A stretch of 64,000 nucleotides of DNA, from contig NZ_CP048117.1 of the NCBI RefSeq assembly GCF_000469135.2, forward strand, positions 3,447,501 through 3,511,500, in the 5' to 3' direction. A model generated the notes under the pieces. The model worked only from the letters and a program-made list of their open reading frames with translations, was not told the origin of the DNA and made no database searches. Numbering within the stretch: position 1 is the first letter of the stretch; each line of letters begins with the position of its first letter. Position numbers and translations under genes: made by a program. Source of the stretch: Bacillus sp. SB49 (GTDB lineage Bacteria > Bacillota > Bacilli > Bacillales > Halobacillaceae). This document shows, in pieces, positions 1-7,515 of this stretch.

Positions 1-648
1 AGATATTCCTTTTTTCTGATGGTCAACCACCCGCTCCACGCCCTCCGGGAGATCCTTATCCAGATGACCTCCATCCGGAAGACCCGTCGCTTCATTGAAA
101 TGATAAATCCCGACATAAGTAGGCTCAAACAAGATATCCTTCAGCTGTTTCCAAGAAGAAGGATCCATATCAAGATTACTGTTTCGTATCAACTCCACAA
201 CCTGCGGAGCCGGCATTGTGAACAGAACTTTGTCGGACTGCCATTCTGCACCATCTTCCCCAAACAAACGATAGCCGCCGTCTATTTCCATCAGCTTGAC
301 GACCTTCGTATGTAAGGAAGTACGGATATTTTGGGCGAGCTGTTTGGCTAACCCGTTCATTCCATCGACTGCTGTGTAGCGAGGATAGTCCTCCCCGAAC
401 CAACGTTTCACCCACCCCTCATCGAGCCACTCCTGCGTTTCCTCCTCCAACTCTTCGGTCCTCACTGTGAAGAACTGGGCGCCGTGATCCGCCTTCCCCT
501 GAGCGACACGACGGGTAGCGAGACGTCCGCCGACACTTCTTCCTTTATCTACAAGAACGAAATTATCCCGGCCTTGTTTTTTAAACCTTCTGGCTGCCGT
601 AATACCAGCAAGCCCTGCACCGACGATCGTAATCTCATAGTGATCCAA
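1..648 (-). CDS. NAD(P)/FAD-dependent oxidoreductase, renalase-like (C-terminus cut by window edge)
   Basis: The first 216 residues of a flavoprotein are visible; the rest lies beyond position 1. A dinucleotide-binding fold opens the protein (IVGAGLAG, residues 8-14) and is followed by the second FAD contact motif GGRLATRR at residues 40-47, which with the nearby HGAQFF is typical of renalase/amine-oxidase-like oxidoreductases. The start is a TTG at 646-648 preceded by GGAGGTGG at good spacing, so it is missed by ATG-only gene calling. The substrate cannot be told from sequence. It is transcribed in the same direction as the RND exporter upstream but separated from it by a terminator, so it is probably its own unit. 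Confidence 0.75.
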   Translation of the reverse strand, partial: MDHYEITIVGAGLAGITAARRFKKQGRDNFVLVDKGRSVGGRLATRRVAQGKADHGAQFFTVRTEELEEETQEWLDEGWVKRWFGEDYPRYTAVDGMNGLAKQLAQNIRTSLHTKVVKLMEIDGGYRLFGEDGAEWQSDKVLFTMPAPQVVELIRNSNLDMDPSSWKQLKDILFEPTYVGIYHFNEATGLPDGGHLDKDLPEGVERVVDHQKKGIS

Positions 649-693
649 TTAAGCCACCTCCATATTCCTTTTCGTAGAATGCTCTTTCATGAA

Positions 694-730
694 AAAAGAA
701 CACCCCCGGACAATCCAAGGATGTTCTTAT
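694..730 (-). terminator. Rho-independent terminator of the RND exporter gene
   Basis: Read on the minus strand, AAGAACAtCC and GGgTGTTCTT form a stem followed by a run of T. It sits about 45 nt past the exporter stop codon and in front of the oxidoreductase gene. Confidence 0.7.
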
Positions 731-773
731 TTTACCACTTACTATTCAACAAGGGACATAGTACGGAAGTCGC

Positions 774-3700
774 CTACTCTTCTACTGTTACCCGCTTTTT
801 CTTGCGGAATTTAGACAAAATCTCATAAACCAACGGAACAATCAACAGTGTCAGCAGCGTCGAGCTTGCCAGACCTCCGATTACCGTCACACCCAGCCCT
901 TTACTGATGATCGAACCGCCTTCAAAACCAAGCGCAAGCGGAAGCAGCGCGCCGATCGTGGCTAATGCCGTCATCAGAATCGGACGGAGTCTTGTCACAC
1001 CTGCATCAATCAAGGCTTCGCGTGTCGTAAATCCTTCTTTCTCTTTATGGATGACACGGTCAATTAGTACAATTGCGTTCGTTACTACGATACCAATCAG
1101 CATGAGTGCTCCAATCATAGCGGAAATACTCAAGGTTTCTCCGCTGATAAGCAGCCCAAGCACCGCTCCAATGATGGTGAATGGCAGCGAGAACAAAATG
1201 GCAAGCGGCGCAAGTCCTCCACCAAAGAAGATGACCAGAATCAAATAGACGATTGCAATGGCAGCAAGCATGGCCAATCCTAGTTGGGAGAAGGAATCAG
1301 CAATGTCTTCGGCTACTCCGCCCTGGGTGATTTCTACGCCGGACGGTGTATCGATATCCTGTGCTTTGTCATAAACGTCACCCGAAACGGCTCCGACGTC
1401 GTCTACCGTAATTTCTGCACTGACACTCGCATACACACGATTGTCTCGACGAGTAATCGTATCCGCAGTCGTTCCTTCTTCCACTTCAACCACTTCAGAA
1501 ACCGGAACCGTCTGGCCTAGCGGCGTTTGAATTTCCCGCGAGGTCAAGTCTTCTATCGTTGATAATTCCGGTTCCTCCACGTTTAAGTAAACGTTCAAGT
1601 CTTCTCCATCCTGCTGCACGGTTGTCAGAACAGGTTCTTCTCTATTTTGGCTGAGTTCCATTCCTACCTGGGCAGCCGTAACGCCAAGTTCACTCAGTTT
1701 ATCGTGATCCACTACGAGTGTATATTCATCGTAGGATTCTGAAAGGCTGGAGTCGACATTACGAAGGTTATCTTCTTGTGAAAGAAGATCTTCCAGCTCT
1801 GTCACAATCGGCTTGATTTCATCGATATTTTCTCCATATACCCTCAGTTCCAAGTTACTGCTTGAACCAGTACCAGAGAAGTCCTGGCTTACCCACTCTC
1901 CCTGATCTGAGTTCGCGTTTAATTCCTTAATGACCGTTTCCGTTTCTTTGTCAAAAGCTTCCGTGTCATCGTTGTATTCTACGAAGAACATCGCTTGATT
2001 CGACGCACCAGGGTTCATTGGGTTTTCTCCACCGACGGAATACTGGATTGTTTCCGCCCCATCACGGTCGAGGAAGAAGTCCTGCGCTTCATCAGCAACT
2101 GCCTCTACATCCTCTAATGTCTGACCCGGTTCCGGGTTATACGTCGCGATGACCATCTTCTGCTCCTGATCCGGAAGGAAACTCGTTCCGACAAGAGGAA
2201 GTAAGGCTATGCTCCCAACCAATACAGCAACAGCAATAATCGATGTAATGATCTTATGATTCAAAGCCTTGGTCAATATTGACTTATACCAGCGAGCGAG
2301 CCGGCCGCCGCCCTCTTCATGAGGCTGTTGCTTAATTTTATCGCTTTTCAATAACGTATGGGACAGCATCGGTACAATGGTGACAGCCACGAGTAAAGAA
2401 GCAAGCAAAGCAAATACTACTGTCAAAGCGAATGGAAGGAATATCTGTCCGACCGTTCCTTCCACAAGCCCAAGCGGCAGGAACACCGCGATAGTTACGA
2501 GCGTCGAAGAAAGAATCGGCATGAACATTTCTCTTGTCGATTCCCTGATCAGCGCTTTGCCCCGCAATGATTCTCCAGGCAGAGACATTCGCCTGTATAT
2601 GTTTTCTACAACAACAATGGAATCATCGACGACACGTCCGATGGCGACCGTCATAGCTCCAAGCGTCATGATATTCAGCGTAATATTCATTTGATTAAGG
2701 ATAATGATCCCGATCAACAGGGATAGAGGGATCGAAATAATGGATATGATAGTCGTTTTAATATTTCTTAAGAACAACAGAATGACAATGACAGCGAAGA
2801 TTCCACCAAACAACGCTTTATTCAGCATCGTGCTGACAGATTCTTCAATCGGTTCTCCTTGGTCGAAGGAATAAATAAACTCCACTCCGTCCAATTCCGT
2901 TTGGAGGTCTTCTGTCTCTGCTTTCACCGCATTTACGACATCAACTGTATTCGCTTCCTGCGACTTGACGATTTGAACAGCAATAGAATTTTCTCCATTG
3001 GTTCTGGAAATGGATTCCGCTTCTCCAACGACTTGAATATCAGCGATGTCTCCAAGCGCTACTGTCGGGATGGAAGAAGTCGTTTGTGCCTGATCGGTGC
3101 CTGTCGGGCTGTTCTGGCCGCCCGGGGCCTGCTGCGCTTCCCCGCCTCCAGAAGCAGGTACAGCAGGAATCTCTAATTCTTTCAATTCTTCTATATTGGC
3201 TACACTGCCATCCAGAACGACAGATTTCTGTGAATCATCGAACGTAAACAGCCCTAATGGGAAATTGACATTCGAACCTTGTATCAAGTTCTTGATCGTC
3301 TCTGAATCAAGACCGCGTTCTGCAAGCGCGTCCTCATCCAGTGTCATACGGACTTCTTTCAGCTGTTGTCCGGAAACTTGAACATCTGCAACTCCCTCCA
3401 GACCTTCAAGTGCCGGTACGACAGTGTCTTCCATTTCCTGCGTCAGTTCTTCCAAAGAGGCATCTTTATCGATGGCACTGAAGCTTACGACAGGAAAAGC
3501 ATTGAAGTTCAAGCGGGACACGGACGGCTCCTGAGCATCCTCAGGCAGGGCAACATCCGCAACTGCCTCTTGCAGCTCGTCTTCCGCTTCGTCCAAGCTC
3601 TTATCAAAGCTGTACTCCAGCTGAAGTGAAGATGCATTCTGATAGGAGGTCGAACTTACCGTCTTTACACCACTCAAGTTACCGACCTGTTGCTCCAGTG

Positions 3701-3899
3701 GTTCTGATATTTCGGATGCCACTTCTTCGGGTGTCGCACCCGGGTAAGTAGTAGTCACTGTTATAATCGGCGGCTCTATGTTTGGAATGGTTTCCAACTT
3801 CATATTCAATCCCGCATACAGTCCGGCGGCTGTAATCAGAATTGTCATGAGCCAAACAGCGAATTTGTTATTCATCGAAAAATCGATGATTTTTTTCAT
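774..3899 (-). CDS. swrC: RND-family efflux transporter (AcrB/SwrC-like)
   Basis: This 1041-residue inner-membrane pump belongs to the RND superfamily (HAE1/AcrB type). It shows an N-terminal membrane segment just after a basic MKK start, the large extracytoplasmic loop with PGATPEEV, the TM4 proton-relay signature GRVVDDSIVVVENI (Asp pair near residues 421-422), a second membrane block and a basic C-tail. The length matches B. subtilis SwrC, which exports surfactin and other amphiphiles; the substrate here is not known. I chose the ATG at 3897-3899 because GGGGAG lies 8 nt upstream; an in-frame start 21 nt earlier lacks one. No membrane-fusion partner is nearby. The divergent TetR gene and the two operators in the shared promoter region make it the likely regulatory target. 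Confidence 0.9.
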   Translation of the reverse strand: MKKIIDFSMNNKFAVWLMTILITAAGLYAGLNMKLETIPNIEPPIITVTTTYPGATPEEVASEISEPLEQQVGNLSGVKTVSSTSYQNASSLQLEYSFDKSLDEAEDELQEAVADVALPEDAQEPSVSRLNFNAFPVVSFSAIDKDASLEELTQEMEDTVVPALEGLEGVADVQVSGQQLKEVRMTLDEDALAERGLDSETIKNLIQGSNVNFPLGLFTFDDSQKSVVLDGSVANIEELKELEIPAVPASGGGEAQQAPGGQNSPTGTDQAQTTSSIPTVALGDIADIQVVGEAESISRTNGENSIAVQIVKSQEANTVDVVNAVKAETEDLQTELDGVEFIYSFDQGEPIEESVSTMLNKALFGGIFAVIVILLFLRNIKTTIISIISIPLSLLIGIIILNQMNITLNIMTLGAMTVAIGRVVDDSIVVVENIYRRMSLPGESLRGKALIRESTREMFMPILSSTLVTIAVFLPLGLVEGTVGQIFLPFALTVVFALLASLLVAVTIVPMLSHTLLKSDKIKQQPHEEGGGRLARWYKSILTKALNHKIITSIIAVAVLVGSIALLPLVGTSFLPDQEQKMVIATYNPEPGQTLEDVEAVADEAQDFFLDRDGAETIQYSVGGENPMNPGASNQAMFFVEYNDDTEAFDKETETVIKELNANSDQGEWVSQDFSGTGSSSNLELRVYGENIDEIKPIVTELEDLLSQEDNLRNVDSSLSESYDEYTLVVDHDKLSELGVTAAQVGMELSQNREEPVLTTVQQDGEDLNVYLNVEEPELSTIEDLTSREIQTPLGQTVPVSEVVEVEEGTTADTITRRDNRVYASVSAEITVDDVGAVSGDVYDKAQDIDTPSGVEITQGGVAEDIADSFSQLGLAMLAAIAIVYLILVIFFGGGLAPLAILFSLPFTIIGAVLGLLISGETLSISAMIGALMLIGIVVTNAIVLIDRVIHKEKEGFTTREALIDAGVTRLRPILMTALATIGALLPLALGFEGGSIISKGLGVTVIGGLASSTLLTLLIVPLVYEILSKFRKKKRVTVEE

Positions 3900-3920
3900 A
3901 AAAGAACTCTCCCCTTCCAT

Positions 3921-3949
3921 TTGACCGTTCAGTCACTCACCAATATAAT
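3921..3949 (+). promoter_or_regulatory. Promoter of the tetR gene
   Basis: TTGACC (3921-3926), a 17-nt spacer and TATAAT (3944-3949) make a near-consensus sigma-A promoter. Transcription should start near 3956, about 65 nt before the tetR start codon. Its -10 shares three bases with the -10 of the opposing exporter promoter. Confidence 0.75.
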
Positions 3950-3968
3950 ATATATGACCGAACAGTCA
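3922..3968. promoter_or_regulatory. Twin TetR operators (two 14-bp palindromes)
   Basis: TGACCGTTCAGTCA (3922-3935) and TGACCGAACAGTCA (3955-3968) are matching palindromes of the TGACYG-NN-CRGTCA type typical of TetR repressors. Their centres are 33 bp apart, about three helical turns, which places two dimers on one face. One covers the -35/spacer of the tetR promoter, the other fills the spacer of the exporter promoter. Autoregulation and exporter repression are inferred from this layout. Confidence 0.8.
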
Positions 3969-3975
3969 TGGTCAA
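3947..3975 (-). promoter_or_regulatory. Promoter of the RND exporter gene
   Basis: On the minus strand TTGACC (3975 down to 3970), a 17-nt spacer and TATATT (3952 down to 3947) form a strong sigma-A promoter. The 14-bp operator at 3955-3968 lies wholly within the spacer, so a bound repressor would block polymerase directly. Confidence 0.75.
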
Positions 3976-4019
3976 GTGGGAAGTCCACCTTTTTTCAACG
4001 TCAAAGGAGCGAAACATAT

Positions 4020-4865
4020 ATGGAACCGAAGTCCACCTATATCATTGAACAGTCAATCAAGTTGTTTGCCAAAAAAGGGTTCAGCTCGACATCAGTACAG
4101 GAAATTGCTACACAATGCGGAATATCGAAAGGTGCATTCTACCTTCACTTCAAGTCAAAAGACGCCTTGCTGATGGACATTTTCCACTATTACTATGATC
4201 AGATTCAAGGGAAGATCGACAGCATTAATGAATTAAATTTAGATGCCCGCCAAACCTTCCTGAAACAGATGCAGGTCACCTATGAAGAATTAGCAGCGCA
4301 CAGAGATTTCATAATAATGCAGATCCGCGAGCAGGCCATTCCGTTCAATGACAATATTGAGGAGTTCATCAATAAAACACGACTTCAATCCTACCTCTTC
4401 TACCATTACCATCTAAGGAAAATCTACGGAGAAGACAAAGAGGATATCCTCTGGGAAGTCAGCCTGTTAATGCAGGGAATACTGAAGGGTTATATGGATT
4501 TAATTATTATTGAAGCAGCTGACGTAGACTATGAAGCGATTTCGCGTTCCATGTTAAGATACGCGGATTATATAGTGGAAGGGTTCGAGAAGCACAATGA
4601 CCAACCAGTCATCAACGAATCCTTTATTAAGAACATTTTGCCGGATGCTTTTACAGACAATCGTAAAAAGGTCTTCCTGGAAGAATTAAAGACCAGAAAA
4701 AAAGAGGCAGATCGCGATACAGCGGATACGTTAACTGTATTGATGGAAGAGATCAAACGGGAGGAGCCACGTCCCGCCATTTTGAAAGCTCTCGCTGCCA
4801 ATTTAGAACCCCTCGAGGATTATAAGGGGTTCCTGCAGGAGCTCCGCCTTTTCTACAGAATCTAA
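4020..4865 (+). CDS. TetR/AcrR-family transcriptional repressor
   Basis: A 281-residue regulator with a classic N-terminal TetR helix-turn-helix: IATQCGISKGAFYLHF (about residues 24-39), followed by KSKDALL. The long C-terminal part is helical and would hold the ligand pocket and dimer interface; it is larger than the roughly 190 residues usual for the family, as in B. subtilis YerO, the regulator of swrC. The start at 4020 has AAAGGAG 11 nt upstream; an in-frame ORF reaches back to 3921 but would run through its own promoter. It is divergent from the exporter and very likely represses it through the two palindromes between them, releasing when a membrane-active compound binds. Confidence 0.88.
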   Translation: MEPKSTYIIEQSIKLFAKKGFSSTSVQEIATQCGISKGAFYLHFKSKDALLMDIFHYYYDQIQGKIDSINELNLDARQTFLKQMQVTYEELAAHRDFIIMQIREQAIPFNDNIEEFINKTRLQSYLFYHYHLRKIYGEDKEDILWEVSLLMQGILKGYMDLIIIEAADVDYEAISRSMLRYADYIVEGFEKHNDQPVINESFIKNILPDAFTDNRKKVFLEELKTRKKEADRDTADTLTVLMEEIKREEPRPAILKALAANLEPLEDYKGFLQELRLFYRI

Positions 4866-5029
4866 GATTACAAACCTGTGTGGAAACTGGAGAGGATAAA
4901 GATAGAACAATAATCCTCTCCGCATATGTAAAAACGTTTCTTGTTCAAACACTCTCTCGTTCCTTGACTTATAGTAGGACAATCTTGGGACATGAAAATG
5001 GGCAACTGGATCAGCGGAAACAGACAGGT

Positions 5030-5112
5030 CCCTGATAGAGAAAAGCTACGAGGAGCACTGGACGTCCCGTGGAAAGCCCGGAGCACACCGACTCCAAAAC
5101 CACTGCGGAAGC
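5030..5112. repeat. Degenerate copy of a Bacillales intergenic repeat (putative)
   Basis: The segment contains CGAGGAG, then CCCGTGGAAAGC and CGGAGCACACCG in an order I recognise from the short GC-rich intergenic repeats scattered in many Bacillus-type genomes (GACGAGGAGGCT...CCCGCGGAAAGC). No second copy exists in this window, so the call rests on memory of the family. Reading frames here look accidental. Confidence 0.35.
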
Positions 5113-5150
5113 AAACCAAAGCCAGTCACAAATGTGACTGGCTTTGGTTT
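5113..5150 (-). terminator. Terminator with a 17-bp perfect stem
   Basis: 5113-5129 and 5134-5150 are perfect inverted repeats (AAACCAAAGCCAGTCAC against its complement) with an AAAT loop. The T runs at both ends make it usable in either direction, for the tetR unit and the convergent minus-strand gene, whose TAA stop touches the base of the stem. Confidence 0.8.
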
Positions 5151-5602
5151 TATTTCTCCGCTTCCATGATTTGATCGAGCACAGGATAAGCCGCTTCAAT
5201 TCCTTCTTCCGCAACAAGACAAGCTACCCCGACCGGTGTATCCCAAAACGAATCCGGGATATATGGATTCTTCAAACCTGCCGGCTGATAAAGCGCGCGA
5301 TAGATCCGTTCCAAGTGCTGCCTGGTCACTGCCTCTTCCTCTTTTCTTTCGCCTCTTGCCAACAGAAAAACGTGACGCATGGATTGAAACAGATTATCTC
5401 CCGGCATGAACGTATATTCCTTAAAGAATCCAAGCTGTTTCTCCGCCTGCTCCTTTAAACCATGACTGACACATAGATCATCCAAATGTTCACGAAGGTG
5501 CCGGTAAACTTGTTGGAACACTCTCCGCTTCTCCTCCTGCATGACCTTATCTGTATAAACCTCTTGCAGCTTTGCATATGCGGTTTCTTTCGTCCATTCC
5601 AT
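5150..5602 (-). CDS. Conserved-looking hypothetical protein, 150 residues
   Basis: I do not recognise this family. The protein is soluble and strongly helical, rich in Glu, Lys, Arg and Gln (for example EEKRRVFQQVYRHLREHL), with no signal peptide, membrane segment or cysteine pair. It has normal codon use and a good ribosome site. I chose the ATG at 5600-5602 because GAGGTG lies 8 nt upstream; two in-frame starts just before it overlap that site. The stop codon abuts the stem of the downstream terminator. It follows the flavoprotein gene by about 30 nt in the same direction, so the two are probably co-transcribed, but that does not reveal a function. Confidence 0.7.
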   Translation of the reverse strand: MEWTKETAYAKLQEVYTDKVMQEEKRRVFQQVYRHLREHLDDLCVSHGLKEQAEKQLGFFKEYTFMPGDNLFQSMRHVFLLARGERKEEEAVTRQHLERIYRALYQPAGLKNPYIPDSFWDTPVGVACLVAEEGIEAAYPVLDQIMEAEK

Positions 5603-5632
5603 CCCCATCACCTCTCTTTATATAGTTCGCCG

Positions 5633-6859
5633 TCAGGGAGAGGAATCCTTGTCATATCCGAATGCTTCCGCTTCCATTTCGACAGATTGGTAAAGCAGAG
5701 GAAAGTCTCTGGTCCCTTCTCTCAAATAATCCCCCAATTTCGGCGCCACTTTGTTCCATACCATCGGGTTGGCAGCCATCGCTTGAAACAGGGCAAGTTC
5801 ATTCTTCGAGAACCTTTTTAACGAGTGGATATAATCCAGCGTCAACTGAAAGCCCGGGAAGAGGTGTTCATCCCGCTTTTTCTGGAAAGCTTCCATGACC
5901 ACTTCCCTGTCATCACCTGCATCGATCCGCATGCACGCATCTGCGAGCAGAAACGCCTGCATGAAAGCATCATTAATACCAAGTCCTGTACTTGGGTCTT
6001 TACTGTGACCTGCATCGCCGATCAGGGCCCATCCGTTTCCATAAGGTTTACGGAAAAAGTTAGGCACCCCTGAGGTCCCGATGATACTTCCTTGCAAACG
6101 GGCATTCTCCAACCGCTTTTCCATTCCATACAGCTGCTTGTACATACGGACAAACGCTTCGGGGGAATCTTTCATCATAGTTTTAAACTCATCCGGATGA
6201 ACCTCAAGACCGATACAATCTCTTCCTTGTTCCATTGGGAACAAAAAGCCGATTCTTCCTTCATGAAGAAATATTTCCGTAGTAGGCGTTTCCAAAGGGG
6301 GAATTCCCTCAAAATATCCGTACAGCACTGGTCTGAGAGGCGGTGTATCGTGATACACTTCCGCACCTGCCTGGCGGGCGATCGTCGAATGTTTACCATC
6401 TGCTCCGACAATTAAATCACCATACACCTCTTTCTCTCTCCCTTTCCCTTTTATCCTCACCCCTACCATGCGGTCTTGATCCCACAAAACCTCCCGCACA
6501 GCTGTTTCTGAAAGAAAGGTTACTCCCTCGTACAGGAAGGTGCGTTCTATAAGAAGCATATCCAGGCGGTCACGCTTTGGTATGACCGTGTAGGCAGACC
6601 TCGGGCCATCTATGTAACTGGAACCGATATGTGTCCTCATCCGATCCACCTTCCGCAGGCCGCCAGCCAGCAATTTGTCTAAAATGCCGAGTTCTTCTAA
6701 GTAACCGGTATGCGACATATAATGAGTTGATAACGTATCACTCGGGAAAGGAGCTTTATCTATAAGAAGTACTTTTTTTCCGAGTTTTCCAAGCAGAACT
6801 GCTAAACTCGCGCCTGCCACCCGTGCACCTGTAATGACCACATCATAGCGATTGTCCAT
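5633..6859 (-). CDS. FAD-dependent oxidoreductase, geranylgeranyl reductase/monooxygenase-like
   Basis: A 408-residue flavoprotein of the group that includes geranylgeranyl reductases and aromatic hydroxylases. Visible features are the N-terminal FAD motif (VVITGARVAGASLA, about residues 7-20, followed by the acidic end of the second strand in LLIDK), the DLIVGADGKHS motif near residue 155 that binds FAD/NAD(P)H, and GDAGHSKDPSTGLGINDA near residue 290, the ribityl-binding motif. No membrane anchor is seen. AGAGGGGAT lies just upstream of the ATG. The substrate is unknown. The downstream 150-residue gene is likely in the same transcript. Confidence 0.82.
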   Translation of the reverse strand: MDNRYDVVITGARVAGASLAVLLGKLGKKVLLIDKAPFPSDTLSTHYMSHTGYLEELGILDKLLAGGLRKVDRMRTHIGSSYIDGPRSAYTVIPKRDRLDMLLIERTFLYEGVTFLSETAVREVLWDQDRMVGVRIKGKGREKEVYGDLIVGADGKHSTIARQAGAEVYHDTPPLRPVLYGYFEGIPPLETPTTEIFLHEGRIGFLFPMEQGRDCIGLEVHPDEFKTMMKDSPEAFVRMYKQLYGMEKRLENARLQGSIIGTSGVPNFFRKPYGNGWALIGDAGHSKDPSTGLGINDAFMQAFLLADACMRIDAGDDREVVMEAFQKKRDEHLFPGFQLTLDYIHSLKRFSKNELALFQAMAANPMVWNKVAPKLGDYLREGTRDFPLLYQSVEMEAEAFGYDKDSSP

Positions 6860-6915
6860 AAAGATCCCCTCTTCTTTTCTACTAATCCTGCTTCCACTCT
6901 ACCAGATTCATAACA

Positions 6916-6940
6916 TAAAAAAACTCCCGTTTCCGGGAGT
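6916..6940 (-). terminator. Terminator of the DUF2188 gene
   Basis: On the minus strand ACTCCCG-GAAA-CGGGAGT is followed by six or more T. It lies directly after the DUF2188 stop and isolates that gene from the flavoprotein gene. Confidence 0.88.
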
Positions 6941-6946
6941 CATGTA

Positions 6947-7144
6947 TTAGTACGTGCGCTCTTCTTCTACTTCGTGATTCTGATTCATAATGGAAAGCTT
7001 GCTTGGTGAGTTTCCTTTCGCCATTTCTTCAGCCTTTTCGATGGCAGTATCACGTTCATCGTAAAGATCTGTCGGAGCCACGTCTTCGATTTTAACAAAC
7101 CAGCCTGTTACGTCTTTATTTGGGACTACACTATATTCTTTCAT
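6947..7144 (-). CDS. DUF2188 domain protein
   Basis: A 65-residue protein whose whole length matches the small DUF2188 fold as I remember it: YSVVPNKDVTGWFVKIEDV at the start, a helical middle with DTAIEKAEEMAKG, and a final strand around LSIMNQNHEV. Such proteins are cytoplasmic and of unknown function; some are general-stress induced in Bacillus. It stands alone between its terminator and the S-box leader of the divergent metYX operon. The start is supported by GAGGAGTGAAG just upstream. No catalytic motif is visible. Confidence 0.75.
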   Translation of the reverse strand: MKEYSVVPNKDVTGWFVKIEDVAPTDLYDERDTAIEKAEEMAKGNSPSKLSIMNQNHEVEEERTY

Positions 7145-7234
7145 TCTATCTTCACTCCTCTACTATTTTTGAATGTAGTAAGAGCATTCCCAGCTGGATG
7201 CATACTCAAACATCAAAGGCCTCGGAGAAAGGGT

Positions 7235-7263
7235 TTGACATTGCACAGGCACACGTATATAAT
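7235..7263 (+). promoter_or_regulatory. Consensus sigma-A promoter of metYX
   Basis: TTGACA (7235-7240), 17 nt, TATAAT (7258-7263): both hexamers are perfect and the spacing is optimal. Transcription would begin near 7270, about 20 nt before the riboswitch. A promoter this strong suits an operon controlled by premature termination. Confidence 0.9.
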
Positions 7264-7290
7264 TTCAAACAAGTCAGACTAATCGAATAC

Positions 7291-7405
7291 ACTCTTATCG
7301 AGAGCGGCAGAGGGACTAGGCCCTACGACGCCCGGCAACCATCAAGCAAAGACTTGAAAAGGTGCTAAATCCTACAGATCCGGTGATCTGAAAGATAAGG
7401 GGAGG
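7291..7405 (+). promoter_or_regulatory. SAM-I (S-box) riboswitch
   Basis: The leader shows the S-box layout: P1 arms CTCTTATC (7292-7299) and GATAAGGGG (7394-7402), the conserved AGAGCGGCAGAGGGACT block, ACGACGCCCGGCAACC, the GGTGCTAA segment and CTACAGATC. When S-adenosylmethionine binds, P1 is stabilised and the hairpin at 7421 terminates transcription; when SAM is low an antiterminator lets polymerase into metYX. This mechanism is established for the family; the sequence match here is clear. Confidence 0.96.
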
Positions 7406-7420
7406 TAATCCGTACATACA

Positions 7421-7452
7421 GCCCTCTTCTTTCTTACAGAAGAGGGCTTTTC
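7421..7452 (+). terminator. Riboswitch-controlled terminator
   Basis: GCCCTCTTCT (7421-7430) pairs with AGAAGAGGGC (7438-7447), followed by TTTT. It is the expression platform of the S-box and lies 65 nt before metY. Confidence 0.92.
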
Positions 7453-7515
7453 GTTTGCCTTCCGCCACCAAGGTAGAGGTTCCTAGGAACAACAATCCAA
7501 GGAGGAGAATGATTG

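Noticed and set aside
4868-5119. Open frames on both strands between tetR and the 150-residue gene.
   Set aside because: They overlap the repeat-like segment and the terminator, have no ribosome sites and show no protein-like composition.
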